DNA of 29,209 nucleotides, taken from an uncultured bacterium (GTDB lineage: Bacteria > Planctomycetota > Uabimicrobiia > Uabimicrobiales > JABWCH01). The stretch lies in the NCBI GenBank assembly GCA_938003875.1, contig CALKWO010000252.1, positions 1-29,209 on the forward strand. Direction: 5' to 3'. The notes beneath the pieces were generated by a model. That model made no database searches and was not told the origin of the DNA. It saw nothing but the letters and a program-made list of their open reading frames with translations. Positions 1 through 7,867 of this stretch are shown here, piece after piece. The translations under genes and the position numbers were made by a program. The first letter of the stretch is position 1. Each line of letters starts with the position of its first letter.

Positions 1-91
1 TTATTTAAGATATTTTATAAATAAGGCTGTGACCACAGAAAACGTTAGAATAGGTCAAAAATGTCTCATCACCTAGTTTTTCAGAGAATTG

Positions 92-120
92 TAGCTTATT
101 TAAAGCTAACATATTTTTTT
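92..120 (+). terminator. weak rho-independent terminator-like hairpin
   Basis: TAGCTT (92-97) pairs with AAGCTA (103-108) around a 5-nt loop. A run of seven T follows at 114-120. The stem is short and has few GC pairs, so it may only be chance in AT-rich DNA. If real, it would end a plus-strand gene lying beyond the left edge. Confidence 0.25.
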
Positions 121-271
121 GAGAAATCAATCATCAATTTGTATCTATTTAAAAAATATTTTTCCATTTTTTATATCCTGTTCTAAGATTTTCGATGGTC
201 TAAGATAAAAATTTGGCGAACACCGAAAATTTGGAATTTTATAACTAGGAAAAATAATTATAAAAAGCTTC

Positions 272-300
272 TTGACAATTTAGAGAAAAAAATCCAAAAT
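272..300 (+). promoter_or_regulatory. putative sigma70-type promoter for the FHA gene
   Basis: A perfect TTGACA -35 box (272-277) lies 17 nt before CAAAAT (295-300), which matches the -10 consensus at four of six positions. It sits about 60 nt upstream of the ATG at 360. A GGAG ribosome binding site (348-351) is placed 8 nt before that ATG. Confidence 0.4.
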
Positions 301-359
301 AAGGGAATAAAAGTAATATTTCCTTTGGATTTTATATATGTTTTTATGGAGTAGCATAG

Positions 360-725
360 ATGGGCGGTAGACTGATTCTCAACGGTGTTTATGGATCGGT
401 CAAGGGCAAAAAATTTATCATTAATGAAGGGCAGACTGTGCTGGTTGGGAGAAGCAGGGGATGCGATATCATTTTGGAAGGTAGTTCAGGAATGGATGAA
501 ACTGGAGACCATGCCAGCAAGCATTTTCAAACTATCTCCCGACGGCATTTAAAAATTACCTATCATAATGATGTTAAAGTAGAAGTAGAAGACCTTTCTG
601 CAAACGGGACCATGTTGGACGGTGAGAAGATCGAGAAAATCTATCTTGCCGATATTACTACAGAAAGTCATACTCTTCTTTTAGGCAGCAGAGAAAAATT
701 TTTGCTGGAATGGGAGCCTTGCTAA
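360..725 (+). CDS. small FHA-domain protein
   Basis: This 121-residue protein is almost entirely one forkhead-associated (FHA) domain, a module that binds phosphothreonine peptides. The diagnostic motifs are all present: GRSRGCDI near residues 30-37, SRRHLKI near 60-66 and SANGTMLDG near 80-88. These correspond to the conserved GR, SxxH and NGT elements that contact the phosphopeptide. There is no signal peptide or membrane segment, so it should be cytosolic. It stands alone, with its own promoter-like sequence and a GGAG site 8 nt before the ATG, and faces the convergent DUF3352-like gene. By inference it reads out Ser/Thr kinase signalling. The kinase-fold protein at 13683 lacks a catalytic Asp, so it is not an obvious partner. 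Confidence 0.88.
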   Translation: MGGRLILNGVYGSVKGKKFIINEGQTVLVGRSRGCDIILEGSSGMDETGDHASKHFQTISRRHLKITYHNDVKVEVEDLSANGTMLDGEKIEKIYLADITTESHTLLLGSREKFLLEWEPC

Positions 726-733
726 GGCTTTAT

Positions 734-776
734 AACCAGGGCATGTTTATGATATGCCCTTGGCATTGCCCTGGTT
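734..776. terminator. bidirectional terminator hairpin between convergent genes
   Basis: AACCAGGGCA (734-743) pairs perfectly with TGCCCTGGTT (767-776). A competing inner stem, GGGCAT/ATGCCC (739-744 and 754-759), is also possible. The hairpin lies between the stop codons of the FHA gene and the minus-strand exported-protein gene and can serve both. T-runs are weak on both sides, so strength is uncertain. Confidence 0.6.
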
Positions 777-795
777 GATAAAAACAACTTAAGGA

Positions 796-2697
796 CTATT
801 CTTCTTCATGATTTTCTTCATGGGAAGGCTCTGTTTCTTCCTCAGTAGATTCTTCGCTTTTATGTTCTTCTTCAGTAGATTCTTCGCTTTTATGCTCTTC
901 TACCTGGGGCTCTTCATATTTCTCTTCATATTTGGGTTCTTCATATTGTGGCTCTTCATAGGGGCGATACATTTGTCTTTGCATGTGGTAGCTTATAAAA
1001 CCTGATGCAATAGCGAAAGGTAAAGTTCCTGTAGGAGAATGCATTTCCCATAGCAATCCTTCTTTATCATGGACTGCCATAAAGATTGTGTTGCCAAAGT
1101 ATTTTTCTACAACTTCAGCACTGGGCAATAAAGCAGGTTCTACGGGAATTTCATGTCTGGGCAGCATACCTTGTAAAATAGGCACAGCCGTTCTGTAAAG
1201 AATGCTTACGACATCTTTGAATTTCCAATATTCAATGGCAGTATAAGAAGAATTTTTAAGAACTTTCAGTAAATCTTTAGGTAAACTCCCCTTTTCGTGT
1301 GTGAGAAGATTTTTCAGACTTTCAGGGAAGAGAGTCAGTATCAGGCGATCTTCCTGAATGGAAAAAGTGGGAGCAACAGGAATAGGCTGATTTTTGGTAC
1401 TAAAGTTAAAATAGGTAAATTTGTATCCATTCCAGACTACATTATACTGGAATTTTGGGGGAACAAGCGTCAAAAGCTTGCCTGCAATTTCCTGGAATTT
1501 CTGAGGATTGGCGAGAGACCACTGGAAAGCTATATCAGGAATAAATCCACCAGAGAAATTGACGCTGAACAAATATTCTTTTCCTAAGCTTGCCAGAAAT
1601 TCCTCTACCTGGAACCCTAATTTTTCCTCAAAAGCTTTTTTTTGTGCCATGGCTTGATCGAAAGCATGGGGTTCAAAAACCTTTACCACATCCAACAGAG
1701 TTTGATAGAGTCCTTGCAGATCGAATGTTCCATGGTTGAAGCCGAATACATTCTGGGGCAAGTATTTCAACAGGTGTTTAGATGCCTGTGCGTTGGGGAG
1801 TATTCCAGCGATAATGCCTGTTCTGCCTTCTGGTGTATAGGTATAGAAAGATTCTACGATTTGCTCATCTCTGAAGCTAAGACCCACTGCAAAAGCATGA
1901 AGTTTATCCAGGCCAGATATTTCCATAACCTGGGCAGCCTGGTGTGCTTTGGGGCCTAAGAAATTCATGCCTGTCTTCACGGCATCTTTAAGATTCAGAT
2001 AAAGATAAGCACCTTCGTATCCCTGGAGAAGCTTTTGCTGAACGGCGTTGTACTGCTCAGATTTGGCAAGAGAAGGGAAGGATTCTTCTTGTTTGTTCAG
2101 AATGCTTGCCAGATATTCCTGGTTGTTGCAAAGCAAAAGAGTATTTCCCATATAAGTCAGGAAAATGGGCATGGGTGCTGTAATGGTTGTCACAGCATAG
2201 CCATTTACATCCGATGTTTTTTCTTCGAGAGGCATAGGGGCTAATGGATAGAGCTTTTGCCTGGTTTCTGTAAAGAATTTTTCGAACATTTCTTTTTTTG
2301 GCCCTAAGTCCCAGGAAAGAAGAACAACAGGAATAGGGAAAGGAACTCCTGGCATCATCTTCACATCGACCAGAGCAAGACATAACTGTCCTGCAAATGC
2401 CTGATGCAAATCTTGTAAAGAGATTCCAGCTTGTTTTTCTGCAGCCTTGATTTGCCAGTGCAGCATTTCCATGAACTGGGGAGGAACGGTTTTGAAGAAT
2501 TCTTTCCATTGGGGATCTTCAAAAAATTTCCAAAGCCCTATGCTTCGCATACCTTCACAGAATTTTTTCCCATCCGTGATTTCTAAGACGAGCAAGGTTT
2601 TTTCTGGTAAAACGTTTTCTGCCCTAAAATTTTGTGCATAAAGCGCATTGCACAACATTGCAAAAACAGCAACCAAAACCAATAAAGATTTTAACAT
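796..2697 (-). CDS. exported DUF3352-like protein with acidic repeat tail
   Basis: This 633-residue protein begins with a signal peptide: a Lys, then a hydrophobic stretch ending at ALYAQ, residues 1-22. The body has the look of DUF3352 proteins common in planctomycetes and cyanobacteria, with a start like VLPEKTLLVLEI and repeated blocks on loss or overlap of protein mass (for example GAYLYLNLKDAV). I assign this by general resemblance, not by a catalytic motif. The last ~55 residues are almost only Glu, Pro, Tyr, Lys and Ser, in repeats such as YEEPQYEEPKYEEKYEEP and HKSEESTEEE. The tail is partly encoded by a 30-bp tandem duplication. The start is supported by a GAAAGGA site about 9 nt upstream and a good promoter at 2761-2789. 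The function is unknown; the acidic tail suggests cation binding or a surface-exposed linker (inference). Confidence 0.75.
   Translation of the reverse strand: MLKSLLVLVAVFAMLCNALYAQNFRAENVLPEKTLLVLEITDGKKFCEGMRSIGLWKFFEDPQWKEFFKTVPPQFMEMLHWQIKAAEKQAGISLQDLHQAFAGQLCLALVDVKMMPGVPFPIPVVLLSWDLGPKKEMFEKFFTETRQKLYPLAPMPLEEKTSDVNGYAVTTITAPMPIFLTYMGNTLLLCNNQEYLASILNKQEESFPSLAKSEQYNAVQQKLLQGYEGAYLYLNLKDAVKTGMNFLGPKAHQAAQVMEISGLDKLHAFAVGLSFRDEQIVESFYTYTPEGRTGIIAGILPNAQASKHLLKYLPQNVFGFNHGTFDLQGLYQTLLDVVKVFEPHAFDQAMAQKKAFEEKLGFQVEEFLASLGKEYLFSVNFSGGFIPDIAFQWSLANPQKFQEIAGKLLTLVPPKFQYNVVWNGYKFTYFNFSTKNQPIPVAPTFSIQEDRLILTLFPESLKNLLTHEKGSLPKDLLKVLKNSSYTAIEYWKFKDVVSILYRTAVPILQGMLPRHEIPVEPALLPSAEVVEKYFGNTIFMAVHDKEGLLWEMHSPTGTLPFAIASGFISYHMQRQMYRPYEEPQYEEPKYEEKYEEPQVEEHKSEESTEEEHKSEESTEEETEPSHEENHEEE
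842..901. repeat. 30-bp tandem repeat (2 copies) in acidic tail
   Basis: Positions 842-871 and 872-901 are identical except for one base (T/C). Each encodes ten residues of the minus-strand reading frame (EEHKSEESTE type). The period is a multiple of three, so copy-number change would keep the frame. Confidence 0.9.
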
Positions 2698-2760
2698 AGG
2701 AAATTTTTCCTTTCAAAAAAAATAGGAATTGTTTTCTAAAGAAAACCTCTAGCAAGATAG

Positions 2761-2789
2761 ATTATCATATGAATTTTATCAAATGGCAA
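2761..2789 (-). promoter_or_regulatory. sigma70-type promoter for the DUF3352-like gene
   Basis: Read on the minus strand, TTGCCA (2784-2789, five of six to consensus) is followed after 17 nt by GATAAT (2761-2766, five of six), with a TG just before it as in extended -10 boxes. The start codon lies about 65 nt downstream. The leader contains a palindrome, GTTTTCTAAAGAAAAC, at 2731-2746. Confidence 0.6.
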
Positions 2790-2829
2790 GTCCTTTTCTA
2801 AAAAATATCAAAAAAATTTGGTTTTGGTA

Positions 2830-2857
2830 TTGATTTCTTATTTTCTAAAGATATATT
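2830..2857 (+). promoter_or_regulatory. putative promoter for the gap-pgk fusion gene
   Basis: TTGATT (2830-2835) is followed after 16 nt by TATATT (2852-2857, five of six). It lies about 40 nt before the ATG at 2900, with an AAAGG site at 2887-2891. It forms a divergent pair with the promoter at 2761-2789. The surrounding DNA is AT-rich, so alternatives such as TATTCT at 2854 exist. Confidence 0.35.
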
Positions 2858-2899
2858 CTATAGCCATCATAGTCTTTTTTTTTTAGAAAGGTGTAATGA

Positions 2900-5185
2900 A
2901 TGAAGGTTGCAATTAATGGTTTTGGAAGAATTGGACGTTTAGTTTTGCAGGCAATCGTGGAGCAAGGACTCCTGGGTAAAGAAATAGATGTCGTTGGAGT
3001 CGTAGATGTTTCTACAGAAGCAGACTATTTCATTTACCAGATGAAATACGATACAGTGCATGGCAGATTCAAAGCAGAATTCGCTTCCGAAAAAAGCAAT
3101 CCCAAAGCAGAGGCAAACGATGTCATGATTATCAATGGGCATAAAATCCTTTGCATTCCTGCTGCAAAAGGTCCCAATGCACTTCCCTGGAAAGCATTAG
3201 GCGTAGAGTATGTGATCGAATCCACAGGTTTATTTACAGATTCTGCACTGGCACAAGGACACATTGACGCTGGAGCCAAAAAAGTCCTTATATCTGCTCC
3301 TGGCAAGGGTGCTGTAAAAACCATAGTTATGGGCGTAAACGAAAATGAATATGATGCCAACAAGCACAATATCGTTTCCAATGCTTCTTGTACGACCAAT
3401 TGCCTTGCGCCTGTAGTCCATGTTCTTTTGAAAGCAGGAATCGGAATCGAAACAGGTTTGATGACAACTATCCATTCCTACACTGCTACCCAGAAAACCG
3501 TAGACGGCCCATCGAAAAAAGATTGGAGAGGCGGTAGAGCAGCAGCAGTCAACATCATTCCCTCCACTACTGGTGCAGCAAAAGCAGTAGGCGAAGTTTT
3601 ACCTGAAACCAAAGGCCGTTTAACAGGCATGTCTTTCCGCATTCCTACTCCCAATGTTTCTGTTATAGACCTTACTTTCCGTTCTACTCGTGACACTTCC
3701 ATCGAAGAAATTGACAAAGCCTTGAAAGATGCTGCCAACACCTATCTCAAAGGCTATCTGGGAATATGCAAAGAAGAACTGGTTTCCTCTGATTTTATCC
3801 ATGATGAACGTTCTTCCATCTATGATGCCAAAGCTACCCTGGAAAACAATCTCAAGGGAGAAAGACGTTTCTTCAAAATCGTATCCTGGTATGACAATGA
3901 ATGGGGCTATTCTTGCCGCGTTGTAGATTTGCTACGTCATATGCACAAAGTCGATATGGCTACTCCCAAACTTCCTGATCAACCTGTGGTCATCGAAAAG
4001 AAAACCATTCGTGATGTGGAACTTCAGGGCAAAAGAGTCGTGATGAGAGTGGATTTTAATGTCCCCCTGGAAAACGGCAAGATTACCGATGACACAAGAA
4101 TCGTGGAATCCCTGCCTACCATCCAGTATGCCATCGAAAAGGGAGCAAAGGTCATTTTGCTTTCTCACCTGGGCAGACCTAAGGGAATCACTCCTGAATT
4201 TACTCTCAAGCCCGTTGCTGAACGTTTAGGAGAACTGTTGAAAAAAACAGTACAATTCGTACCCGAAACCTACGGTGCAAAAGCAGAAAAAGCAGTGGCA
4301 GACATGAAAGCTGGTGATGTTGTCGTTCTCGAAAACACTCGTTTTGACAAAGAAGAAGAAAAAGGCGATTACGGCCTGGCAAAACGATGGGCAGAATACG
4401 CAGACATCCATGTGAACGATGCTTTTGGTACAGCCCACAGAGCACATTCCAGCAATGCTTGCATCGCCCAATACGTTCCTAGCGTTTCTGGTTTCCTGAT
4501 GGAAAAGGAAATCAAATTCTTGGCGGAAGTTACCTACAATCCGAAGGCACCTTATGTCGTAGTGCTTGGCGGTGCCAAAGTATCCGATAAAATCGCTGTT
4601 ATCAACAACTTTCTGAACAAAGCCAATCGTATTCTCATTGGTGGAGCCATGATGTTCACTTTCCTGAAAGCTATGGGAAAGAATGTCGGATCTTCTTTAG
4701 TAGAAGCAGACAAAATAGGTCTGGCAAAAGAATTGATCGAAAAAGCCAAAGCAAAAGGCGTTGAGCTTGTATTGCCTACCGATGTTGTCATCGCTCAGAA
4801 GAAAGAAGCAGGAGCAGAAAAGAAAGTCGTCAGCGTAGACCAGGGAATTCCTGAAGGCTGGATGGGACTGGATATTGCCGATGCTACTATCGAGCTTTTC
4901 AAAAATAAACTCCAGGATGCCAAAACCGTTGTATGGAATGGCCCTATGGGTGTTTTTGAAATAGATGACTTTGCCAAAGGAACCAAAGGCGTTGCTGAAC
5001 TTATCGCCAGCCTGACAGAAAAAGGCACAACCACTGTTGTAGGTGGTGGCGATAGTGCTTCTGCTGTCAATAAATTCGGGATAAGCAAAAAATTCTCCCA
5101 CGTTTCCACTGGTGGTGGTGCTTCTCTGGAATTTATGGAAGGCAAAGAACTACCTGGCATCGCTTCGATCAACGATAAAAAATAG
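2900..5185 (+). CDS. gap-pgk: GAPDH-phosphoglycerate kinase fusion (bifunctional glycolytic enzyme)
   Basis: This single 761-residue ORF joins two whole enzymes. Residues 1-~348 are glyceraldehyde-3-phosphate dehydrogenase: NGFGRIGR dinucleotide-binding start, Asp36 after the second strand (fits NAD specificity), SNASCTTNC with the catalytic Cys164, His192 in TTIHSYTATQ, and WYDNEWGYS near 330-338. Residues ~370-761 are phosphoglycerate kinase: RVDFNVPL near 383, SHLGRP, ENTRF, NDAFGTAHRAHSS, GGAKVSDK, WNGPMGVFE and the STGGGASLE loop near the end. The linker (about 350-370) is short and Pro/Lys-rich, with no stop or frame change. A Met codon lies in the linker but no clear ribosome site precedes it, so separate translation of the PGK half looks unlikely. 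The enzymes catalyse consecutive steps through 1,3-bisphosphoglycerate, so the fusion may favour transfer of that unstable intermediate (inference). A terminator follows directly, so it is a one-gene transcript. Confidence 0.95.
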   Translation: MKVAINGFGRIGRLVLQAIVEQGLLGKEIDVVGVVDVSTEADYFIYQMKYDTVHGRFKAEFASEKSNPKAEANDVMIINGHKILCIPAAKGPNALPWKALGVEYVIESTGLFTDSALAQGHIDAGAKKVLISAPGKGAVKTIVMGVNENEYDANKHNIVSNASCTTNCLAPVVHVLLKAGIGIETGLMTTIHSYTATQKTVDGPSKKDWRGGRAAAVNIIPSTTGAAKAVGEVLPETKGRLTGMSFRIPTPNVSVIDLTFRSTRDTSIEEIDKALKDAANTYLKGYLGICKEELVSSDFIHDERSSIYDAKATLENNLKGERRFFKIVSWYDNEWGYSCRVVDLLRHMHKVDMATPKLPDQPVVIEKKTIRDVELQGKRVVMRVDFNVPLENGKITDDTRIVESLPTIQYAIEKGAKVILLSHLGRPKGITPEFTLKPVAERLGELLKKTVQFVPETYGAKAEKAVADMKAGDVVVLENTRFDKEEEKGDYGLAKRWAEYADIHVNDAFGTAHRAHSSNACIAQYVPSVSGFLMEKEIKFLAEVTYNPKAPYVVVLGGAKVSDKIAVINNFLNKANRILIGGAMMFTFLKAMGKNVGSSLVEADKIGLAKELIEKAKAKGVELVLPTDVVIAQKKEAGAEKKVVSVDQGIPEGWMGLDIADATIELFKNKLQDAKTVVWNGPMGVFEIDDFAKGTKGVAELIASLTEKGTTTVVGGGDSASAVNKFGISKKFSHVSTGGGASLEFMEGKELPGIASINDKK

Positions 5186-5206
5186 TAAAACTATACATTG
5201 AAATTT

Positions 5207-5250
5207 AAAGCCATATCTAGGGAAAATCCCTGTTATGGCTTTATTTATTT
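5207..5250 (+). terminator. rho-independent terminator after gap-pgk
   Basis: AAAGCCATA (5207-5215) pairs with TATGGCTTT (5234-5242). An inner AGGGA/TCCCT stem (5219-5223 and 5227-5231) makes an almost complete hairpin. A T-rich tract, TTATTTATTT, follows. Confidence 0.8.
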
Positions 5251-5269
5251 GCCAGAGGAAAAATTTTTC

Positions 5270-5298
5270 TTGCTATCTCCAAAAAGAACTACTATAAT
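5270..5298 (+). promoter_or_regulatory. promoter of the ATP synthase operon
   Basis: TTGCTA (5270-5275, four of six) is followed after exactly 17 nt by a perfect TATAAT (5293-5298). It lies downstream of the gap-pgk terminator and about 30 nt before the first operon gene, which has an AAGGTGA ribosome site at 5311-5317. Confidence 0.65.
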
Positions 5299-5328
5299 TT
5301 TGCGTTCTTTAAGGTGAATTTTTAAAAT

Positions 5329-5649
5329 ATGCAAAATTTTTATGAAATTCTTATTGCTTGTGTTGTTTGTATTTTCATATTTTTCATAAGCCATGCTGTA
5401 TGGCTATGGAATCATAAGAAAAAAGAGACAATGCCTGTTTTCTGGGAAAGAATTTTCTTAGCCCTTTTGGGGCTATATGTTTTTTCCAGAATTTCGCCAG
5501 AAAAGCAAGAAAATTTTGCTATATGGCTGGTTATTTTTTATCTTTTGTTTTTATTCGCTCATACATGGATTATATATCACAAAATGAGCCAGCAAGAAAA
5601 ACAAAAACCTTTTGAGGATAAAAATCATACCCATGAGCCAGGGAAATGA
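5329..5649 (+). CDS. small membrane protein leading the ATP synthase operon
   Basis: This 106-residue protein has three predicted membrane segments, at about residues 7-27, 41-57 and 66-84, and a charged, His/Lys-rich C-terminal tail. It is the first gene of the atp operon. Its end overlaps the start of atpB by about 17 nt, so the two are probably translationally coupled. The first position in atp operons is often taken by AtpI or another small assembly/Mg-transport membrane protein. This sequence has no AtpI motif I can recognise, so the AtpI-like role is only a positional inference. The ATG at 5329 is supported by AAGGTGA 11 nt upstream. Confidence 0.7.
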   Translation: MQNFYEILIACVVCIFIFFISHAVWLWNHKKKETMPVFWERIFLALLGLYVFSRISPEKQENFAIWLVIFYLLFLFAHTWIIYHKMSQQEKQKPFEDKNHTHEPGK

Positions 5650-6409
5650 GCTGGATATTATAGAGCATATCCTGGATAGCTCTGTGCTGGAATTTTTCGA
5701 TTGGAAAATTCCTTTGCCTACTTTACATATTTTTGGCTATGATCTGCCTGTTACCAAAAATGCGGTTATGATGTGGATTGCAGCTTTGCTACTACTCTGG
5801 ATATTGATTCCTGTAGCAAGAAAAAAACAGGAGAGAAGCAAGATCAGAACTGCTGTGGAAGCTTTTTTGATTTTTATCAGAGATGAGCTTGCCATCCCCC
5901 AGATAGGCGAAAGAGGGGTTCATTTTGTTCCTTTTCTGGCAACGCTTTTTTCCTTTATCCTGTTTTGCAATCTTCTGGGGCTTTTCCCTTTTGCATCATC
6001 TGCCACATCGAACATCTCCGTAACAGCGAGTCTGGCCTTGATTAGCTTTTGCTTTATACACTACTCAGGACTGAGAGAACATGGTTTCCTGGGCTATTTC
6101 AAGGCACTTGTTCCTCCTGTACCTGGATGGCTCTGGCCACTTCTGTTTTTGATAGAAGTATTTGGACATCTTTCCAAACCTTTCAGTCTGGCAATTCGCC
6201 TTTTTGCCAATCTAACCTCCGGGCATATTGTTCTCCTTGCCTTTATGAGTGTCATATTTATAACAAAAAACTATGCCTTTGCTTTTTCTTGTGTATTAGC
6301 AGGGGTGGCTGTTTGTTGCCTGGAGATTCTTGTCGCCTTTATTCAGGCTTTTGTTTTTACTTATCTTACAACCGTATTTCTCGGCAGTGTTGTTGCTGAG
6401 GAGCATTAA
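5633..6409 (+). CDS. atpB: ATP synthase F0 subunit a
   Basis: This integral membrane subunit forms the proton half-channels against the c-ring. The essential arginine is visible in the conserved helix as Arg189 of SLAIRLFANLTSGH. Several hydrophobic segments and the typical GLFPFASSATSNISVTASLA block precede it. I chose the ATG at 5633 (258 residues) over an in-frame TTG at 5612, because the only nearby purine-rich site, GAGG at 5614-5617, lies downstream of the TTG. That site is 15 nt from the ATG, which is long, so coupling to the overlapping upstream gene may matter more. The length is normal for bacterial subunit a. It is followed by atpE after 18 nt. Confidence 0.93.
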   Translation: MSQGNELDIIEHILDSSVLEFFDWKIPLPTLHIFGYDLPVTKNAVMMWIAALLLLWILIPVARKKQERSKIRTAVEAFLIFIRDELAIPQIGERGVHFVPFLATLFSFILFCNLLGLFPFASSATSNISVTASLALISFCFIHYSGLREHGFLGYFKALVPPVPGWLWPLLFLIEVFGHLSKPFSLAIRLFANLTSGHIVLLAFMSVIFITKNYAFAFSCVLAGVAVCCLEILVAFIQAFVFTYLTTVFLGSVVAEEH

Positions 6410-6427
6410 TTTTTTTAGGAATACACT

Positions 6428-6664
6428 ATGGACGGAAAAAGTCTTTCCCTAATTTGTACAATATTTAGCACAGCTCTTGTTGTTTTGTTTGCAGCCTGGG
6501 GTATCAGCAAGATTGCATCTTCTTCTGTGGATAATGTTGCCAGACAGCCAGAAGCGAGTGGTCAGATTCGTGGAATTATGATCATTACCTGCGCTTTGAT
6601 CGAAGGCGTTTCTCTTTTCGCTCTTGTTATTTGCTTCCTGTCTCAAAATAAAATTCAATTTTAA
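6428..6664 (+). CDS. atpE: ATP synthase F0 subunit c
   Basis: The 78-residue hairpin protein forms the rotor ring. Helix 1 ends in the polar loop ARQPEASGQIR (about residues 38-48). Helix 2 carries the ion-binding carboxylate Glu59 in ALIEGVSLFALV. Glu59 is followed by Gly rather than Ser or Thr, which fits proton rather than sodium coupling (inference from known ring families). Helix 1 has GISKIASSS where many c subunits have a glycine-rich GIGKIGGS run. Several glycines are thus replaced by Ser or Ala, which could affect ring packing. It lies between atpB and atpF in canonical order. Confidence 0.95.
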   Translation: MDGKSLSLICTIFSTALVVLFAAWGISKIASSSVDNVARQPEASGQIRGIMIITCALIEGVSLFALVICFLSQNKIQF

Positions 6665-6683
6665 GTAGCAACACGAGGCCACT

Positions 6684-7268
6684 ATGGCAAAAAAAACATT
6701 CTTGCTTTGTCTGCTTTTCTTGTTTTTTCTGTCTGTTCAAGCAGCAGAAAGCAGCCATAAAGGTGGGCTTTTAGACATTCACCCTGGTCTTGGTGTATGG
6801 ACTATCGTAACTTTCGTTGTTTTAGCGATACTTCTCAAAAAGTTTGCCTGGAAACCCTTGCTCCATGCCATTGAAGAGAGAGAAAAGCACATCCAGGATT
6901 CCATCCAGAATTCTCAAAAATCTCAAAAAGAAGCCATGGAATTGGTGGAAGAGAGCAAAAAAAATCTTTCTAAAGCAAAACAAGAAGCCGAAGCACTATT
7001 GCAGCAGACACAAGAAAGATCCCAAAAAGTTCGCAAAGAAGCATTGCTATTGACGGAAAGAGATTGTGCTGAAATCAAATATAACACACAAAAAGAAATG
7101 CATGAAATGCTCCAATCTTTTTTCTTTTCTCAGACTGTATTGATAGGAGATCTAGGCTTAGAGATCGCTTCGGAATTGATCCATCGGACTTTAAATAAAG
7201 AAGACCATAAAAATCTGCTGGAAGAAGCGATTGATAGCATTCAGAAAAGAATGGAGACACAGAAATGA
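6684..7268 (+). CDS. atpF: ATP synthase F0 subunit b
   Basis: This 194-residue peripheral-stalk subunit has one membrane anchor (about residues 34-52, WTIVTFVVLAILLKKFAWKP) and a long charged coiled coil (about 60-130). The motif KPLLHAIEEREKHI after the membrane segment is typical of subunit b. The N-terminus carries an extra signal-peptide-like stretch, KKTFLLCLLFLFFLSVQAAES (residues 3-22), before the anchor. The precursor may therefore be cleaved so that the true N-terminus faces outside. The ATG at 6684 has only a modest GAGG site 6 nt upstream. Its stop codon overlaps the start of atpH by 4 nt. Confidence 0.92.
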   Translation: MAKKTFLLCLLFLFFLSVQAAESSHKGGLLDIHPGLGVWTIVTFVVLAILLKKFAWKPLLHAIEEREKHIQDSIQNSQKSQKEAMELVEESKKNLSKAKQEAEALLQQTQERSQKVRKEALLLTERDCAEIKYNTQKEMHEMLQSFFFSQTVLIGDLGLEIASELIHRTLNKEDHKNLLEEAIDSIQKRMETQK

Positions 7269-7858
7269 AACCTTTGAGATCAGGAAATCCAAGATACTAT
7301 GCTTATGCACTGTATGAACTTTCTGCCATGAAAAAGCAGCAAGAAGAATTTCTCGAAAACTTTGAGCTTACGCTCGAAGTCCAAAGGCAAATGCCTCAAT
7401 TGAATTTTCTGGCAGAATCTCCTCTGCTATCCAATAAAAAAAAATTCCAGTTTTTTGATAGAATTTTTTATCAGCACATGAACCCTCTTTTTTTGAATTT
7501 TCTTAAGGTTCTGATAAAAAAACAGCAAATCCACCTGCTAGAAAAGATCTATGTGGTATACAGGCATTTTTGCGATGAATGGGCTGAAACCATAAGGGTA
7601 ACGGTGAATTCTGTTGTTCCACTTACAGAAGAACAGCAAAATAAAGTCTCTCAGCTTGTTTCCGCCTATTTACAAAAGCCTGTCTATCTTCGCGTGGTTT
7701 TGAACCCTGATATTCTAGGTGGCATGACATTGCAGGCAGGGGATATCTGGATGGATGCCTCTCTTAAAGGTAAAATGGAAAGCTTCCGAAAAAATCTGGG
7801 TGAAGTCGCTAAAAAAATTCTCCAAGATTTAAAACTGGAACCAAAGAATCTGGATTAA
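7265..7858 (+). CDS. atpH: ATP synthase F1 subunit delta
   Basis: This 197-residue subunit joins the peripheral stalk to the F1 head. It has the typical N-terminal helical domain beginning RYYAYALYELS and the conserved C-terminal signature PDILGGMTLQAGDIWMDASL (about residues 148-168). The length is close to the usual 175-190. The ATG overlaps the atpF stop in an ATGA arrangement, which indicates translational coupling. atpA follows after 9 nt. Confidence 0.93.
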   Translation: MKPLRSGNPRYYAYALYELSAMKKQQEEFLENFELTLEVQRQMPQLNFLAESPLLSNKKKFQFFDRIFYQHMNPLFLNFLKVLIKKQQIHLLEKIYVVYRHFCDEWAETIRVTVNSVVPLTEEQQNKVSQLVSAYLQKPVYLRVVLNPDILGGMTLQAGDIWMDASLKGKMESFRKNLGEVAKKILQDLKLEPKNLD

Positions 7859-7867
7859 GGAACGATT

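Larger units (their letters stand above)
1..359. other. AT-rich intergenic region at window edge
   Basis: No convincing coding region is seen here on either strand. The sequence is very AT-rich. It holds a weak hairpin with a T-run near its start (92-120) and a promoter-like pair just upstream of the FHA gene (272-300). The short repeat TCTAAGAT occurs twice around 182-208. The rest shows nothing I can name. Confidence 0.6.

Noticed and set aside
842..901. CRISPR-like array
   Set aside because: Only two directly adjacent copies without spacers, in frame within a coding sequence.
2057..2509. overlapping minus-strand frame inside the DUF3352-like gene
   Set aside because: Runs in a shifted frame of a clear exported protein, without a ribosome site or domain; treated as a shadow.
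3034..5172. several long minus-strand open frames inside gap-pgk
   Set aside because: Antisense shadows of a strongly conserved coding sequence.
5612..5632. TTG start for atpB
   Set aside because: No ribosome site upstream of the TTG; the ATG at 5633 fits the usual subunit a start better.
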